Below are positions 34,346-46,000 of a DNA stretch of 64,000 nucleotides, piece after piece. A model generated the notes under the pieces. That model searched no databases and was not told where the DNA came from. It was given only the letters and a program-made list of their open reading frames with translations. This stretch comes from Alopecurus myosuroides. Its lineage: Eukaryota; Streptophyta; Magnoliopsida; Poales; Poaceae. Position 1 is the first letter of the stretch. Every line of letters begins with the position of its first letter. The DNA lies in NCBI GenBank assembly GCA_028641055.1, contig CM054062.1, positions 139,418,682 to 139,482,681 of the forward strand, read 5' to 3'. The translations under genes and the position numbers were made by a program.

Positions 34346-34797
34346 TACCTCCTAATCTTGGGGATGCATGGATCCCCAAGGTGCTAGTTTCAATTGGAAA
34401 AGAAATTCACCATGCTATGTTAGATCTAGGTTCTAGTGTATCGGTACTCTCTAAAGAATTATATGAATTGCTAGAACTAGAAAATTTAGAAAAGTGTTCA
34501 AGTGAATTTGTCCTTGCTGATAACTCTACTAAACATGTTGTAGGACAAGTAAAAGATGTTATGATTGAATTGCACATGACTTTCGTACCCGTTGATTTCA
34601 TTATTATGGATATGGGGGATAAATCCCCTAGTCCTATTATTTTGGGTAGACCTTTTCTTCGTACTACAGGTACAATCATAGACTCCAAGGAAGGGAATGT
34701 CAAGTTTCAGTTCCCTCACAAGAAAAGCATGGATCACTTCCCAAGGAAGAGGGGCACGCTGAAGAACAAGCTCCCTCATGAGCTTCATCCCTCTTGA
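34342..34797 (+). CDS. pro: E aspartic protease-like protein (151 aa)
   Basis: Retropepsin-like domain. Active-site string MLDLGSSVSVLSKELYELLE at about residues 28-47, family late motif IILGRPFLRTTGTIIDSKEG near residues 97-116, then VKFQFPHKKSMDHFPR. DLGSS fits the plant form D(L/I/T)GAS with A to S. The ATG overlaps the gag stop by four bases and the frame is -1 to gag, so it could be reached by -1 frameshifting or by termination-reinitiation. The peptide MIPPNLGDAWIPKVLVSIG precedes the active site. Ends TGA 34795-34797 before the post-gag motif (34815). Unlike the B elements, no RT follows. Confidence 0.83.
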   Translation: MIPPNLGDAWIPKVLVSIGKEIHHAMLDLGSSVSVLSKELYELLELENLEKCSSEFVLADNSTKHVVGQVKDVMIELHMTFVPVDFIIMDMGDKSPSPIILGRPFLRTTGTIIDSKEGNVKFQFPHKKSMDHFPRKRGTLKNKLPHELHPS

Positions 34798-36904
34798 TTA
34801 TCAAGTAAGTAAAGCCTAGCTATATGGCTATAAAGAAAGTGTTTTACGGGAGGCAACCCGTTTTTTTTTTTGGATTTTCCTATTGTCCTCTTGCTGTCTC
34901 AAGAGATTAGTTTTTTGTTTTAATTCTGAAGTTTTCAATAAAGAGTCAAGTCAAACCCATTTGGACTTATAAGTTGCTATCCTAGTGCATGAAATTTCTG
35001 TTTCAACACAAGTCTGCTCACCGTATGATTTTACGTTTTTTATTGGTATGTCGGATTGAGCTAATTTTTTAGTATGTTCTGCAACTTTTCTTCCTCTGTA
35101 AGCAAAAAAACTGGCTTAATTGTTTGACGAGTCTAGATTAGGGAAAAACTTTCGTTGTGCTGCTGCTGCTTTTCTGGACAGATTCTGCCTTCTTTTGTTT
35201 TATGCACTCTTTGGGCTTGGGAATCGAATTCCATGGTTCTTTCAAGCAAGAGAGTGAACATACAACATAATAAACCTTATTGTCTATCTACTGGAGCATT
35301 TGATTTGGAATTTTGCACAGCAAGCATGTGATTTGTTAATCCTTGCTAATCTCACCCCACAGAAAAAGAATGGGAGAAACATGTTTTGTGAAGTTTTTTC
35401 ACAGGGAATAGAGGAGCTGCGCCTCAAGACATCCAAGAATAGTGAAATCCATAAGTTTGGGGATGTGATGAACACCCCACTGGAGCTACACTCTTTTGGT
35501 TAGCACACGTCTAATTTCTGTTTTTCTAAGCAAAGCATTTATCGTAGAGACTTGAAGCGTCTAGTTTTTGTTTTTATTTTTGTTTTGATAAGACCACCAT
35601 CATTTTATATGAGATTGAGCTACTGGAGTTTGGGGTTGGAATGTATTGGATGCTAGTATTATGACTTGGAATAGGGATGCCATGGTTGATTTGAAGAGCT
35701 ACATATGTTTGCATGATTTATAGGTTTTTTATGTGTAGAAATTTGCAATAATGTTGTCTTGAGCTATCTCTTATTCATGTCCTTGATGTTAATTGCTGAT
35801 TTATTTAGTTTGTCATGAAATGAGTAGTTCTATGGACATATGCATGCATAGTAGCTGGTCAACTATCTCCCTCTTGCTAGCCCAAAAATTTAAAAATTCC
35901 AACAAGTAAAAACTTGTTTCCAACACTCCTTAGCCAAGTATTTCCAGTGAGTCCACCATATCTTCCCATTAGCTTCATTGCTATTCCGAGTATGTTCACC
36001 ATGTTATTGTGTTATTTATGTTCTAAATTAAGATATTCACTTTATTAATTGTCATGGGTTGAACTTGGGATAGGACTCTCACGAACTTTTGAAGGCACAC
36101 TTTACTCTTTATGCATCTAATAAACATGACCCAATAATGGGAGCCACAAGTTTTGCGTTTGACAAGTGTGTGGTTGGGAGCTAGCTATAAACGTGTATCA
36201 CCGGAAAGCTTTCAACATTGCACAAAAAAATTTACATTTGGTTGATATCATGTACTTTTGTTTTTGGACTCCTGCCATGCCGAAATGAAATAGAGGAATA
36301 GTAAGTTTTGATGAGTAAGTATCTATATGACTAGAGAAACGCATTGCATTGGGCCGCTAACCCAAGCCATGCTTTATCATGGTGGAAATTTACTTATAGC
36401 TTGAGTGACTCTACAACACATCCTATAATAAAATAAGAAGCTATGCATAATAGTGAATGAAAATAAAAAGGATGATGAGTCTACTCCGTTTGTTCATCTT
36501 GTCATTGTAACATGGGCTTGTTTCCATGTCATGAGGCAAGAGGTACCTCTTTGCGGTTCTCTATGATGTCATTAATACTTATTATGATTGTATAAAGCTT
36601 ATTAGGAATCTTAAGTTGAGTAATCATGGAGTAGGTTTTCACACTCACGGGGCATGAGGCTTTCAACCACCTTGTCATTCTAATTACTTCAATACTCACA
36701 ATTTTAAGATGCTAGTGATAAAGGGGCAATGAGAGTCCTAGATCAATGGATACCACATTTAAATTAGTAATTTTAGTTGAATAATTTAGAGGCTAAATAA
36801 GACTTGATCATGTTTTACCTCTACTCAATTTTCTCCAAAGTGTCCACCATATTTTCTATTCTCCATTATGCTATTCTTTGACCAATATAGGACGAGCATG
36901 GGTT
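34798..36904 (+). other. E 3' non-coding region
   Basis: No gene. Begins with the post-gag motif (TAAAGAAAGTGTTTTACGGG, then AGGCAACCCG, to 34860). A weak relative of the cross-family block is at about 35866-36010 (CTCTTGCTAGCCC, GTCCACCATATCTTCCCATT). A polypurine-like AAGTTTGGGGATG is at 35453. The short ORF 35300-35503 matches nothing known. Confidence 0.7.
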
Positions 36905-36917
36905 AAGCTTGGGGATG
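36905..36917 (+). promoter_or_regulatory. Polypurine tract of E
   Basis: AAGCTTGGGGATG directly before LTR2 (TGATGCATG at 36919). Confidence 0.8.
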
Positions 36918-36918
36918 T

Positions 36919-38621
36919 TGATGCATGTAAAATGCATAGATGAATTTTGCATATTTTCACATGGTTTTCTATTACATATTGCATCATATAAGGGTATAAT
37001 TCAATGTTTTATAGTATTTTGGGGTTAAATTACAAAGTCCCCCAACTTTTATGGAATTAACCCTGCCTGTCAGAAACCCCGTTTTCTATATTTTTGACGT
37101 TTCAGGGGGCAAACTTCCGCGAAATCACCTGAAAATCTGCGGGAGTCATTTTCTTGGAAGGAGAAGACTTGCGGTCAAAGGATCCGCGAGAATTGGGCAA
37201 GGAGGCCCAAAAGATGACCCTCCACGCGGCCAGATTCCTTGGCCGCGTGAGAGGCCCCCTTTTGGCCCCTGTGGCCCCAATTCCTTCCATATTCGACTTA
37301 CCGACTCTGTCTTGACCTAAAACCTACTATAAAAAGGGTCCCTCGTACCCTTACGAAGGGGAGCGCCGCCGAAACACCGAAACAGAGACCTAGAGTTCCA
37401 GATTGGAGGGGGAAAACTCCGGCGGGGCGCCGCTGGTGTCATCTCCTACCCCTCCAACGTCATCTCCATCGACATCTCCATGAAGAGGGAGTAGTCCACC
37501 CCAGGGCTATGGGTTTGTGGAAGTAGCACTTGTATCTCTCTCTCTATGCGCTTCACTAATTAGATCTGTATGAGCTGCCTCACATGATTACGGGCACCGT
37601 TGTAATTCCTATGTGGTGGATCTTTTCTATGAGTTATTGAATCTGAGATTGCAATTGTTTCTCTTGAGTTATTTGAGTAGATGTATCTTATGTACCCCAT
37701 TCTTATTTGCTAGCTTTGATCAATCTATTTCTCGAGAGCGTGTGTGGGGTGATGGGTGCATTACTTGGAGTAACGGGGGGTGGCTAGTGCTGTGAAAGTG
37801 ATAGAAGTTCAGCGATCCACTTAGATTTTGTTAAACCTTTCTTAGTTACCTCACTAGGGATAAAAAGGAGTACCTTGTTACCGGGGATTTGAAGTGACAC
37901 TAATCAATCTCCATGACTAGATCTAGCAAGTTCTTACTTCAACTTCATGTCACATTGCTTAAAGTTATACTCTGGTTTTTCCTTAATTATCGAGGTGTTA
38001 TGATTTATTTCGCATCTTGGTGGAGTATAAGAGGGATCAATATGACCGTAGAGATCTCTATGCTAGGACGTGATGCCCATATGAAAGTACTCAATGTTAA
38101 ACATGTTATTGTAATATCACATGTAATTCTTTATGTCCACCGTCTACTACTTTATTTGAGAGAATGCAAGTGTGAAACCATGAACCCCGGTCCTATTTTA
38201 AATATAAGAAAACACTCTAGTTACTTTGCTGCAATTTACTTTACTTGCACTTTACTTTACTTGCATCTCCAATTCGAATTTACATTATCTCCATCACCAC
38301 TTGCATCACAAAAATACAAAAACAATCCATTGCATATTTATTTTCTCATTTGCATTTAGTAGTAGATTTAATTATTGCACATTTACTTTCAGTTTTGCAT
38401 TGCAATTTAGAAGTCTCACACCTTGTGCTTGACAACCACTTGGTGAGGTTGAGGGCACAAAATTCTCTACTTGTTTGCAGGATCCTGGAGGAAGCTTGGA
38501 AGACAACTGCTGAAATACTGGCTCCCCAAGAGTTTGATATAAACCCTCAAGTCACCCTCGTGGGGAAGAAGGCTTGCCACTAGCTACACACTCTGCACTT
38601 GGAGTCTCAACCTATCCATCA
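36919..38621 (+). repeat. E LTR2
   Basis: 1703 bp, full length, ends CTATCCATCA. Followed by an 11-bp filler (ACATGACACCA region) that is not found at any other LTR junction here. Confidence 0.92.
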
Positions 38622-38632
38622 ACATGACACCA

Positions 38633-40487
38633 CCAGATTCCTTGGCCGCGTGAGAGGCCCCCTTTTGGCCCATGTGGCCCCAATTCCTTCCATCTTCGAC
38701 TTACCGACTCCGTCTTGACCTAAAACCGACTATAAAAAGGGTCCCCCATACCCTTACGGAGAGGAGCGCCGCCGAAACACCGAAACACCGAAATAGAGAC
38801 CAGAAGTTCCAGATTGGAGGGGGAAAACTCCGGCGGGACGCCGCCGGTGTGATCTCCTACCCCTCCAACGTCATCACCATCGACATCTCCATGAAGAGGG
38901 AGTAGTCCACCCCAGGGCTATGGGTTTGTGGAAGTAGCACTTGTATATCTCTCTCTATGTGCTTCACTAATTAGATCCGTATGAGCTGCCTCACATGATT
39001 ACGGGCACCGTTGTAATTCCTATGTGGTGGATCTTTTCTATGAGTTATTGAATCTGAGATTGCAATTGTTTCTCTTGAGTTATTTGAGTAGATGTATCTT
39101 ATGTACCCCGTTCTTATTTGCTAGCTTTGATCAATCTAGTTCTTGAGAGGGTGTGTGGGGTGATGGGTGCATTAGTTGGAGTCAATGTTCAGGATATCGC
39201 TTATCATTAACTTATCGGTCGGCCCATGATAAGAGATATATCGGCTTATCGGCCGATAAATCGATTTTATCGGTCGACTATTTATCGGCCATTTTTCTTG
39301 TAAATCCCAAATTGTAGCACTAAAACACTAAAATATGCTATCAAAATATATCATATCGGAACTAAAAAATTCTAAATTATGATATTTAGATATATTGTAT
39401 TCAATAATACTAATTTTTTTATGATGGATGTCATTAATCACATGTTGCAGTGTTGGTAAATCGTTATATCGGCCGATTTATCGGCATATCGACCAATAAA
39501 TCGCTTATAAGACCGATAAAATTGCCCGAATGATAAACTCCGCTGATATTCATTTATCTTATCGGTCACCACCCGATAAGCGATAAATCAGCCGATAAAT
39601 CGGCATATCGGATGATATTTTGAACAGTGGTTGGAGTAACGGGGGGTGGCTAGTGCTGTGAAAGTGACAGAAGTTCAGCGATCCACTTAGGTTTTGTTAA
39701 ACCTTTCTTAGTTACCTCACTAGGGATAAAAAGGAGTACCTTGTTACCGGGGATTTGAAGTGACACTAATCAATCTCCATGACTAGATCTAGCAAGTTCT
39801 TACTTCAACTTCATGTCACATTGCTTAAAGCTATACTCTGCTTTTTCCTTAATTATCGAGGTGTTATGATTTATTTCGCATCTTGGTGGAGTATAAGAGG
39901 GATCAATATGACCGTAGATATCTCTATGCTAGGACGTGATGCCCATATGAAAGTACTCAATGTTAAACATGTTATTGTAATCTCACATGTAATTCTTTAT
40001 GTCCACTGTCTACCACTTTATTTGAGAGAATGCAAGTGTGAAACCATGAACCCCGGTCCTATTTTAATTATAAGAAAACACTCTACTTACTTTGCTGCAA
40101 TTTACTTTACTTGCACTTTACTTTACTTGCATCTCCAATTCGAATTTGCATTATCTCCATCACCACTTGCATCACAAAAATACAAAAACAATCCATTACA
40201 TATTTATTTTCTCATTTGCATTTAGTAGTAGATTTAATTATTGCACATTTACTTTCAGTTTTGCATTGCAATTTACAAGTCTCACACCTTGTGCTTGACA
40301 ACCACTTGGTGAGGTTGAGGGCACAAAATTCTCTACTTGTTTGCAGGATCCTGGAGGAAGCTTGGAAGACAACTGCTGAAATACTGGCTCCCCAAGAGTT
40401 CGATATAAACCCTCGAGTCACCCTCGTGGGGAAGAAGGCTTGCCACTAGCTACACACTCTGCACTTGGAGTCTCAACCTAGCCATCA
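38633..40487 (+). repeat. E LTR3, 5'-truncated, with MITE
   Basis: Begins at CCAGATTCCTTGGCCGCG, which is position ~312 of LTR1, and runs to the true LTR end CTAGCCATCA next to TSD GCCGG. Without the hAT MITE and its TSD it is about 1.4 kb. Confidence 0.92.
39183..39629. mobile_element. hAT-type MITE, 447 bp
   Basis: Perfect 8-bp TSD GTTGGAGT (39175-39182, 39630-39637); LTR1 and LTR2 show the empty site at the homologous position. Terminal inverted repeats CAATGTTCAGGATATC and CACTGTTCAAAATATC (13 of 16). The body is full of ATCGGCCGATAAATCG-like units in both orientations. No coding capacity. Confidence 0.93.
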
Positions 40488-40492
40488 GCCGG

Positions 40493-40678
40493 CCAGCCCA
40501 TGGTGTGGGCGCCCCGGAGCCCCTCTCCGACTCGTTTTCGACGTGGACTTTCCTTTCGTTATGAAACTTTTTGCTATATAATCCCCCGGACCCCCCGAGG
40601 TCCGTATATCGTTTTCTCGTCGTGTTTCTGTTTCGAGCTGTTTCTGCCAGGATCTGTTTTTGGTTTTAGAAGCATCAT
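40493..40678 (+). promoter_or_regulatory. Promoter-like region before the B2 small ORF
   Basis: GC-rich text (TGTGGGCGCCCCGGAG) is followed by TGCTATATAATCCCCCGGAC (about 40572-40591), then a T-rich leader with TTTCTGCCAG before ATGG at 40678. The layout resembles the core promoter of the C LTR (CCTATTTAATCCCC). In B1 the TATA part is deleted. Confidence 0.5.
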
Positions 40679-41223
40679 GGTCTCCGCCAACGACAACAAG
40701 GGGAAGGGACCAAAGGAAGATGATGTCCAAGACCTGAAGCCGGAGGAGGAGATTGAGAGTGGAGCTGAAGGAGATGTAGAGGAAAACCCACGAGTGCGTC
40801 CACACGCCACCGTCGCAAGCATTCGGGTGGTTGCTAACCCCTTGAAGCTCAAGAGAAATGCGTGGATGAGCACCGGAGGGAAGGTTCCACGTCACTCCCT
40901 AGCTTCGAAGACACCTGCTGCGGGAGTTAAGAACTACTTCCACACATTAATTAATGATTATCAATGCAAAAAGGTGCCCAATAGGGATTTGCCCTCTATG
41001 TCGGATATGAATCGTTCTAACCGTGCAGATGAAGGAAGCTCTCAACCTAAGGAAGATTGGGGGAAAGAATCTTGGCGGATGGGATTCACCATCTGACAAG
41101 CATGCAAACTGTATTGATCGCAATACGGAGGTGATGCGTATGCTTATGTTCGCGACTGAAGATCTGAAGAAATCAATTGATAAGCTCATCGAGAAGGATT
41201 CACCACCACCACTGAAGAATTGA
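40679..41223 (+). pseudogene. B2 post-pol small ORF (ORF3), one frameshift
   Basis: Starts MVSANDNKGKGPKEDDVQDL, a charged and acidic N-terminus, and continues through RNAWMSTGGKVPRHSLASKT to about 41065. There a one-base change shifts the frame; it resumes as GGWDSPSDKHANCIDRNTEV and ends with a helix-like segment (ATEDLKKSIDKLIEKDSPPP) at TGA 41221-41223. The product would be about 180 residues. No signal peptide or membrane helix. Sits where Athila elements have an env-like ORF. The short C-terminal helix is conserved with B1, which suggests it once had selected function (inference). I do not recognise a domain. Confidence 0.68.
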
Positions 41224-41397
41224 TTCGTCATGGGTATTGGCATCCCCTCGGCTTGTTCCAAGCTTGGGGGAGTGCCGCGGTATCACATCACTATCTTTCA
41301 TCTTTTCCTTTTTTAGTAGAGTCATATCATGAGTAGAGAAGTTATCATATAGGATGGTTTGCATTATGGAAGTGTCTCTCCCTAGTTGGTTATCATT
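41224..41397 (+). other. B2 non-coding stretch before F
   Basis: Contains an internal polypurine-like string CCAAGCTTGGGGGAGTG (about 41259-41275) right after the small ORF, as in B1. Interrupted by F after TATCATT. Confidence 0.8.
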
Positions 41398-41402
41398 GTA
41401 TC

Positions 41403-41884
41403 TGTCGTGGGATAACCACGGCAGACGTTACCGGGGGTAACTGATCTTGGGTCAAGACGACACAGGCGTTTGGGAGAGGGTTTAGCTCAGAGGAAAACAT
41501 GGTGCAACTCGATCTGGTAGCCGGCAATCAAAGTCGCCGAGTCTCCGATCTTGATATAATAACTCAACTCTGGGATTACACTAGATGCTCGATATCAAGC
41601 GATATTGCTAGGGTTCTTAGATCTCTGTTTAAACTAGACCTAGGGGTCGGTTTATAAAGCACCCGTACCCCCTTGGCCCTATTCCCCAAGGCGCAGCTTG
41701 AATCCTACCTGGACACCGCTTACAAACCCTAACTTTCCTTACCGTAACCCACAATCCGGGTCACGAAGCCTACAAACTTTTGGGCCTTCCAGAAGCTTCA
41801 TTACTCTTAACCAGATTGCGCACCGTGTTCTTTGGGCCGGGTTAAGCCTTGGAGTTGGCCTACCAGGTTATTATCCCCCCATCA
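41403..41884 (-). repeat. F 3' LTR (left)
   Basis: TGTCGTGGGATAACCACGG to ATCCCCCCATCA on the plus strand, 482 bp. A TATA-like TTTATAAA is near its middle. Confidence 0.95.
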
Positions 41885-42262
41885 GTAGTCCCCAGAATAG
41901 CTTGGGCTTCACGGATCCTCCTTGAAGCGCTCGCTATTCCCTCCAAAGATATCAAACACACAGGCATATGGAGGCCGGGTTAAGGTGCTTTGATAGATGG
42001 CTAGGCCTGACTCCATGGTGGCCATATAGTAACCCGGGTTTTCCCCCAAACACTTTGGTTTAATTTTCCAGGTCCAAACCCTAATAAAAATGCCAAGATC
42101 CCGTACTCGGTGACCGATCCTGATATCACGGGGTGGATCTCCTTCTTTCTCTTATCCAGATGCTTTGCACAATACTTGGCGCATATCTTGCAGAATCCAC
42201 GTGGATAACCATCACCCCACGATTTCCGGCTTCTGGCCGTTGAGATAGAATCACCCTCACCT

Positions 42263-42270
42263 TATAAATA
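42263..42270 (+). promoter_or_regulatory. TATA box of the antisense gene in F
   Basis: CACCTTATAAATAGTACTC. It lies outside the LTR, on the strand of the 43057-46257 gene, with a C/T-rich leader starting about 30 bp downstream. A 62-codon upstream ORF (42327-42515) lies in that leader. A likely leader intron runs from about 42530 (GTAAGCC) to 43048 (TTTTGCAG). Confidence 0.7.
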
Positions 42271-43056
42271 GTACTCAGAGGGTAACCCTAAACCCATCAC
42301 TACGCCTCAGCTTCCCCTTTCCTTCCTTGCTCCGTACATCCTCGCAGCACCACCGCAAGAAGCTCGCGCTCGCCATCGAAGCTAGGTCGCCGCCGGCCGC
42401 GCTCGCTCTCGAGCCATCTCGCGCCGCCGTCAAGCTTCACTGTCGCACCTTCATTCCCCGCGCCAAGAGCCGCGAAGGGGCATTCGAGCCACGCCGCTCG
42501 CCGCCGTCGCGCTAGACTCCAATCTCTCCAGTAAGCCTCTTGCAGCCGTTTAATTTAGCCCCGCAATTTTTCAATTCATCCAGGATCGGATCTAGGTCAA
42601 CCCGTGAGTCTTTCTTCCGACTGCATCAAGTTAGATCGATTCGATGCTCGCCAACTCCTTTAACCACCTGCTAGATAGTTATAACTCATCCTCCTACCAT
42701 TACTAATCACCAAATCTCCTGTAGAATCGCTCGCAAACTTTCCCATCTGGATCCATTCCTCCTCGATTTTCCGCTCATTGCGTTAACATCCGGAAAATCC
42801 TCCTTTTCCAGCTATTTTGCTTGCAGTAGACACATGGGCAACCATCCATCTTCCCCAAATGCTTTTCCATACGTAAGTGACCAATGATTTCCACAATTGT
42901 ACTTAACACCCGGATACCTTGTAATCTCCACTTCATAGCGTGATACCCGGATAATTCTTAGCTTCATCTTTTCTTGATACCTTATGCTCGGACAATCCAA
43001 CACTTCCGGGTCTTATTTCCTATGCCTCTTTTTCTTGTGTTTTGCAGGCTGATCCC

Positions 43057-46000
43057 ATGGCTCCCAAACGACAAGGAAAACAGCCGACTCAGGCGAGGAC
43101 TACCCAAACCATATCCGCCAACTGGGGGCGTTCCACAGCTACGAAGGCCAAGTTGGACGAGCTAGCCGAATTAGGAATTCTCCCTTCTCAGAAGGACATT
43201 CACTGGAGGGCGCCGGGCAACGAGACCCGGCCCACACCCGCCGATAACGAGGTAATCTGCTTCGTAGAGCATGTGACCCGGGGATTCCGTCCTCCGGGTC
43301 ACCCTTTCTTCAGGGAGGTCTTAAGCCATTATGGCCTCCGGGTATTCGACATAGGGCCTAACTCTATGTTGAATATTACCCACTTCATCGTTCTATCCGA
43401 GTCGTACTTGTGCGTGCCGCCAAGTTTGACTCTCTTCATCGAACTATTCCAGTGTAAGCCGTGCCGCGAAAGTGGTGACGGAGCACTTCTTACTTGTGGC
43501 GGGGTATCCATCCAACGCCGCAAGAATTCACCGATGCCAACCCTCAATTTAAGCTCCCATGTCAAACATTGGCAGTTGTCTTTCTTTTATTGTCACGATA
43601 CCTCCCCAGACGGCGAAAAGAAACTGCCGGGTTACTCGGAAAGCCTCCTCGAACCTTCCGAGTCTTTCAATGCCTTTGCACCAGACTTAGACAGGGAGGC
43701 GATCCTTCCCTCATTAGCCAAGATAGCCATCCTCTCAGCCCAAGGCCTCCTCGGGCTAAATTTAGTAAAAACATGGGTTGATTTTCGGATCCAACCCAAC
43801 TCCATCCGCACCAAATTGATGTGCGAGTATTCGGGGCACACCACAGATGCACTCCGATACTCCACCAAGAGCTTTGCGACCGGCGATACCAACAAGACCA
43901 TCAAGGGCTTCTTGACAGAGAAGCTAGAGGTGATAAAGGGCATCACCGGGTTACCCCCGTTCACTCGGGAAAACCCGGCTCCAGCGGTAATATCTGATAT
44001 TCATAACTTATCTCCACATTTTGACTTGATACAACTCCTGACCCTTAATCTCGTTCTTTTTACTTAGGCTGATGACCCTTTCTGGAGAGTTGAACCCTCC
44101 CCCCCTTCCAGAGACCCGGAAGAAGAGGACGAGCCGGCTGATGATAGTGAAGGTATTTGCACAGAATTTGTATATCTTTACTTGTATTATTTTCCTCCCG
44201 TTTACCTTTTTCCAACGAACACACACCCGGTTCGCAGGGCTGGAGGACGAAGGTGAGACCAACGAGGATGACCCGGAGGCAACCGAGTCTGACCAAGAAG
44301 CAACAGTTGGAGCCAAGAGGAAGGCCAGGGGGGCAGTGTCCAAGGTTCCTTTTTCCTCATTATCCTCTGAACCTTACTCCTTTGACGCCATGCGACGACT
44401 TAACCATCAATTATCAAATTCGTCGTGCTTGAAGGATTCTTTCCCAGCCAAGCGCAGAGTAACTCGGAGCTCCCCGGGTGAAGATCCCCTTAACCCGGGC
44501 ATCTCTACCCCCTCGGTCCATCGTGCCAGCGTTCCTCCGTCCCGTCCTTCCAACTCTCCTCGACGCCACCCTTCTCCTAACCATCCACGTGCCGGGCAAT
44601 TCCGGGTTCCGTTAGTGGTCCCTGTGACGACCTCGTCTGCTTCCAGTGGCGAGCTCCCGCCGGACTATATCGTGAATGCCGGGTAAGTTTTTGCTACATG
44701 ATTTCCTTTTACGTCTGACAAGTTTCCACTCAAGCCACCGTCATCACTAATAACTGCCTTTTCTCATCTTTCTTTCAGCACTCAAGTCACCGTCAGTGAC
44801 CCGGAAAATGTAGAGGCGGATAACCATCAGGCAGAGAAGCCGACTGAGAACGTAGACGCCGCGACTGGCGGTGATACGGCGAATAACCAGGAACAAGGCC
44901 CTCTGAACAATCCGCTTCCCCGAACCGCCGGATCTCCTTCCTCATCGGAACCAGTGGACGAGGAGATCGAGGTTCTGGATACAAGGATGGGTTCTCCCAA
45001 CCCGGGTACTCAAACTGTCCGGGTCTCGACCCCAAGGGCGGGGAGAGCTCCCCCACCAGGCGACCAGGCTGCCGGCTCTTCCGGTACTCGACCCGAGGAA
45101 CTAACGTTTGCCCAGATGCTGGAAAACCTGCGCACTTTAAGGGCTAATGAAGAAAACATCTTGGGGGCTTTAATAGCCAAACACGAGGTAAATCCGACTG
45201 ATATTGCTTGTGCCCTTATCCAGTCCCCAAGTTCCGAGTGAATTGATTCATAATTTGCTTGGGACTTTATTACACAAGCGACTGATAACTTGCCCCTTTA
45301 CCCGACTAATCCTTGTTTGCATCCATGCAGTCTTTCGTGACTCAATCTGAGGAGAAACTGGCAGACGCTACCAAGCTCGTTGAAAAGGAGGTAGCTTTGC
45401 GTGAAGCAGCCGAGGCTGAAGCCAGGAGGAATAGGCTGATAATGAGGAAATATAGGAAAAGGGCTCACAAAGCAGAAGATGATCTAACAAGCCTTTCTGT
45501 CCAAATATCTGACACATATCGTGCTTTACTTGGTACGTTTCCTCCTCCGGGTTTATCCTTTTGATAGACAGCAAGAGTTTTCCCGACTTATGTTTCCATT
45601 TTTTCAGGCCCGGACGAAACCATGCCGGATGAGGATGACATTGCCAAGCTGAAAACTATGAAGAGCGTTATCCGGCAACTATGTGCCGGAACCAAATGGA
45701 TCCTTCAGGAATTACGGTGGCCGGGTAAAGGACATGTTGATCTGAAGAGGATGTTGGATGCCTTCTCCACTATTCCTGAGTGGATTTGGCACTGGAAACG
45801 CTCGTCTTGCCGGGTTGGAGTGAGCCGGGGGCTTGCACTTGCCAAGGCTTATTTTCCCAAGCTCGAGCTAGTGAAGCTTATGGGCGGCTTCCCAGAGTTC
45901 AAGCTTGATGGGTCCAAGTTCTCGGTGAAGGATTTTCAGGCTGTCCAGAAGGAGGTTCGTTACCCGGCCAGCGTAATTGCTGACGACCTGGATGTTAATA

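Larger units (their letters stand above)
30723..40487 (+). mobile_element. Element E: gag-protease-only retrotransposon with three LTRs
   Basis: TSD GCCGG at 30718-30722 and 40488-40492 encloses LTR1 (30723-32423), an interior with intact gag and protease ORFs, LTR2 (36919-38621), an 11-bp filler, and LTR3 (38633-40487) lacking its first ~310 bp. The TSD belongs to the outer LTRs, so the whole is one locus shaped by recombination or tandem insertion followed by deletion. No RT or integrase. LTR1 and LTR2 differ at roughly 2 percent over the first 700 bp by eye. It lies in B2 between pol and the small ORF. Confidence 0.9.
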
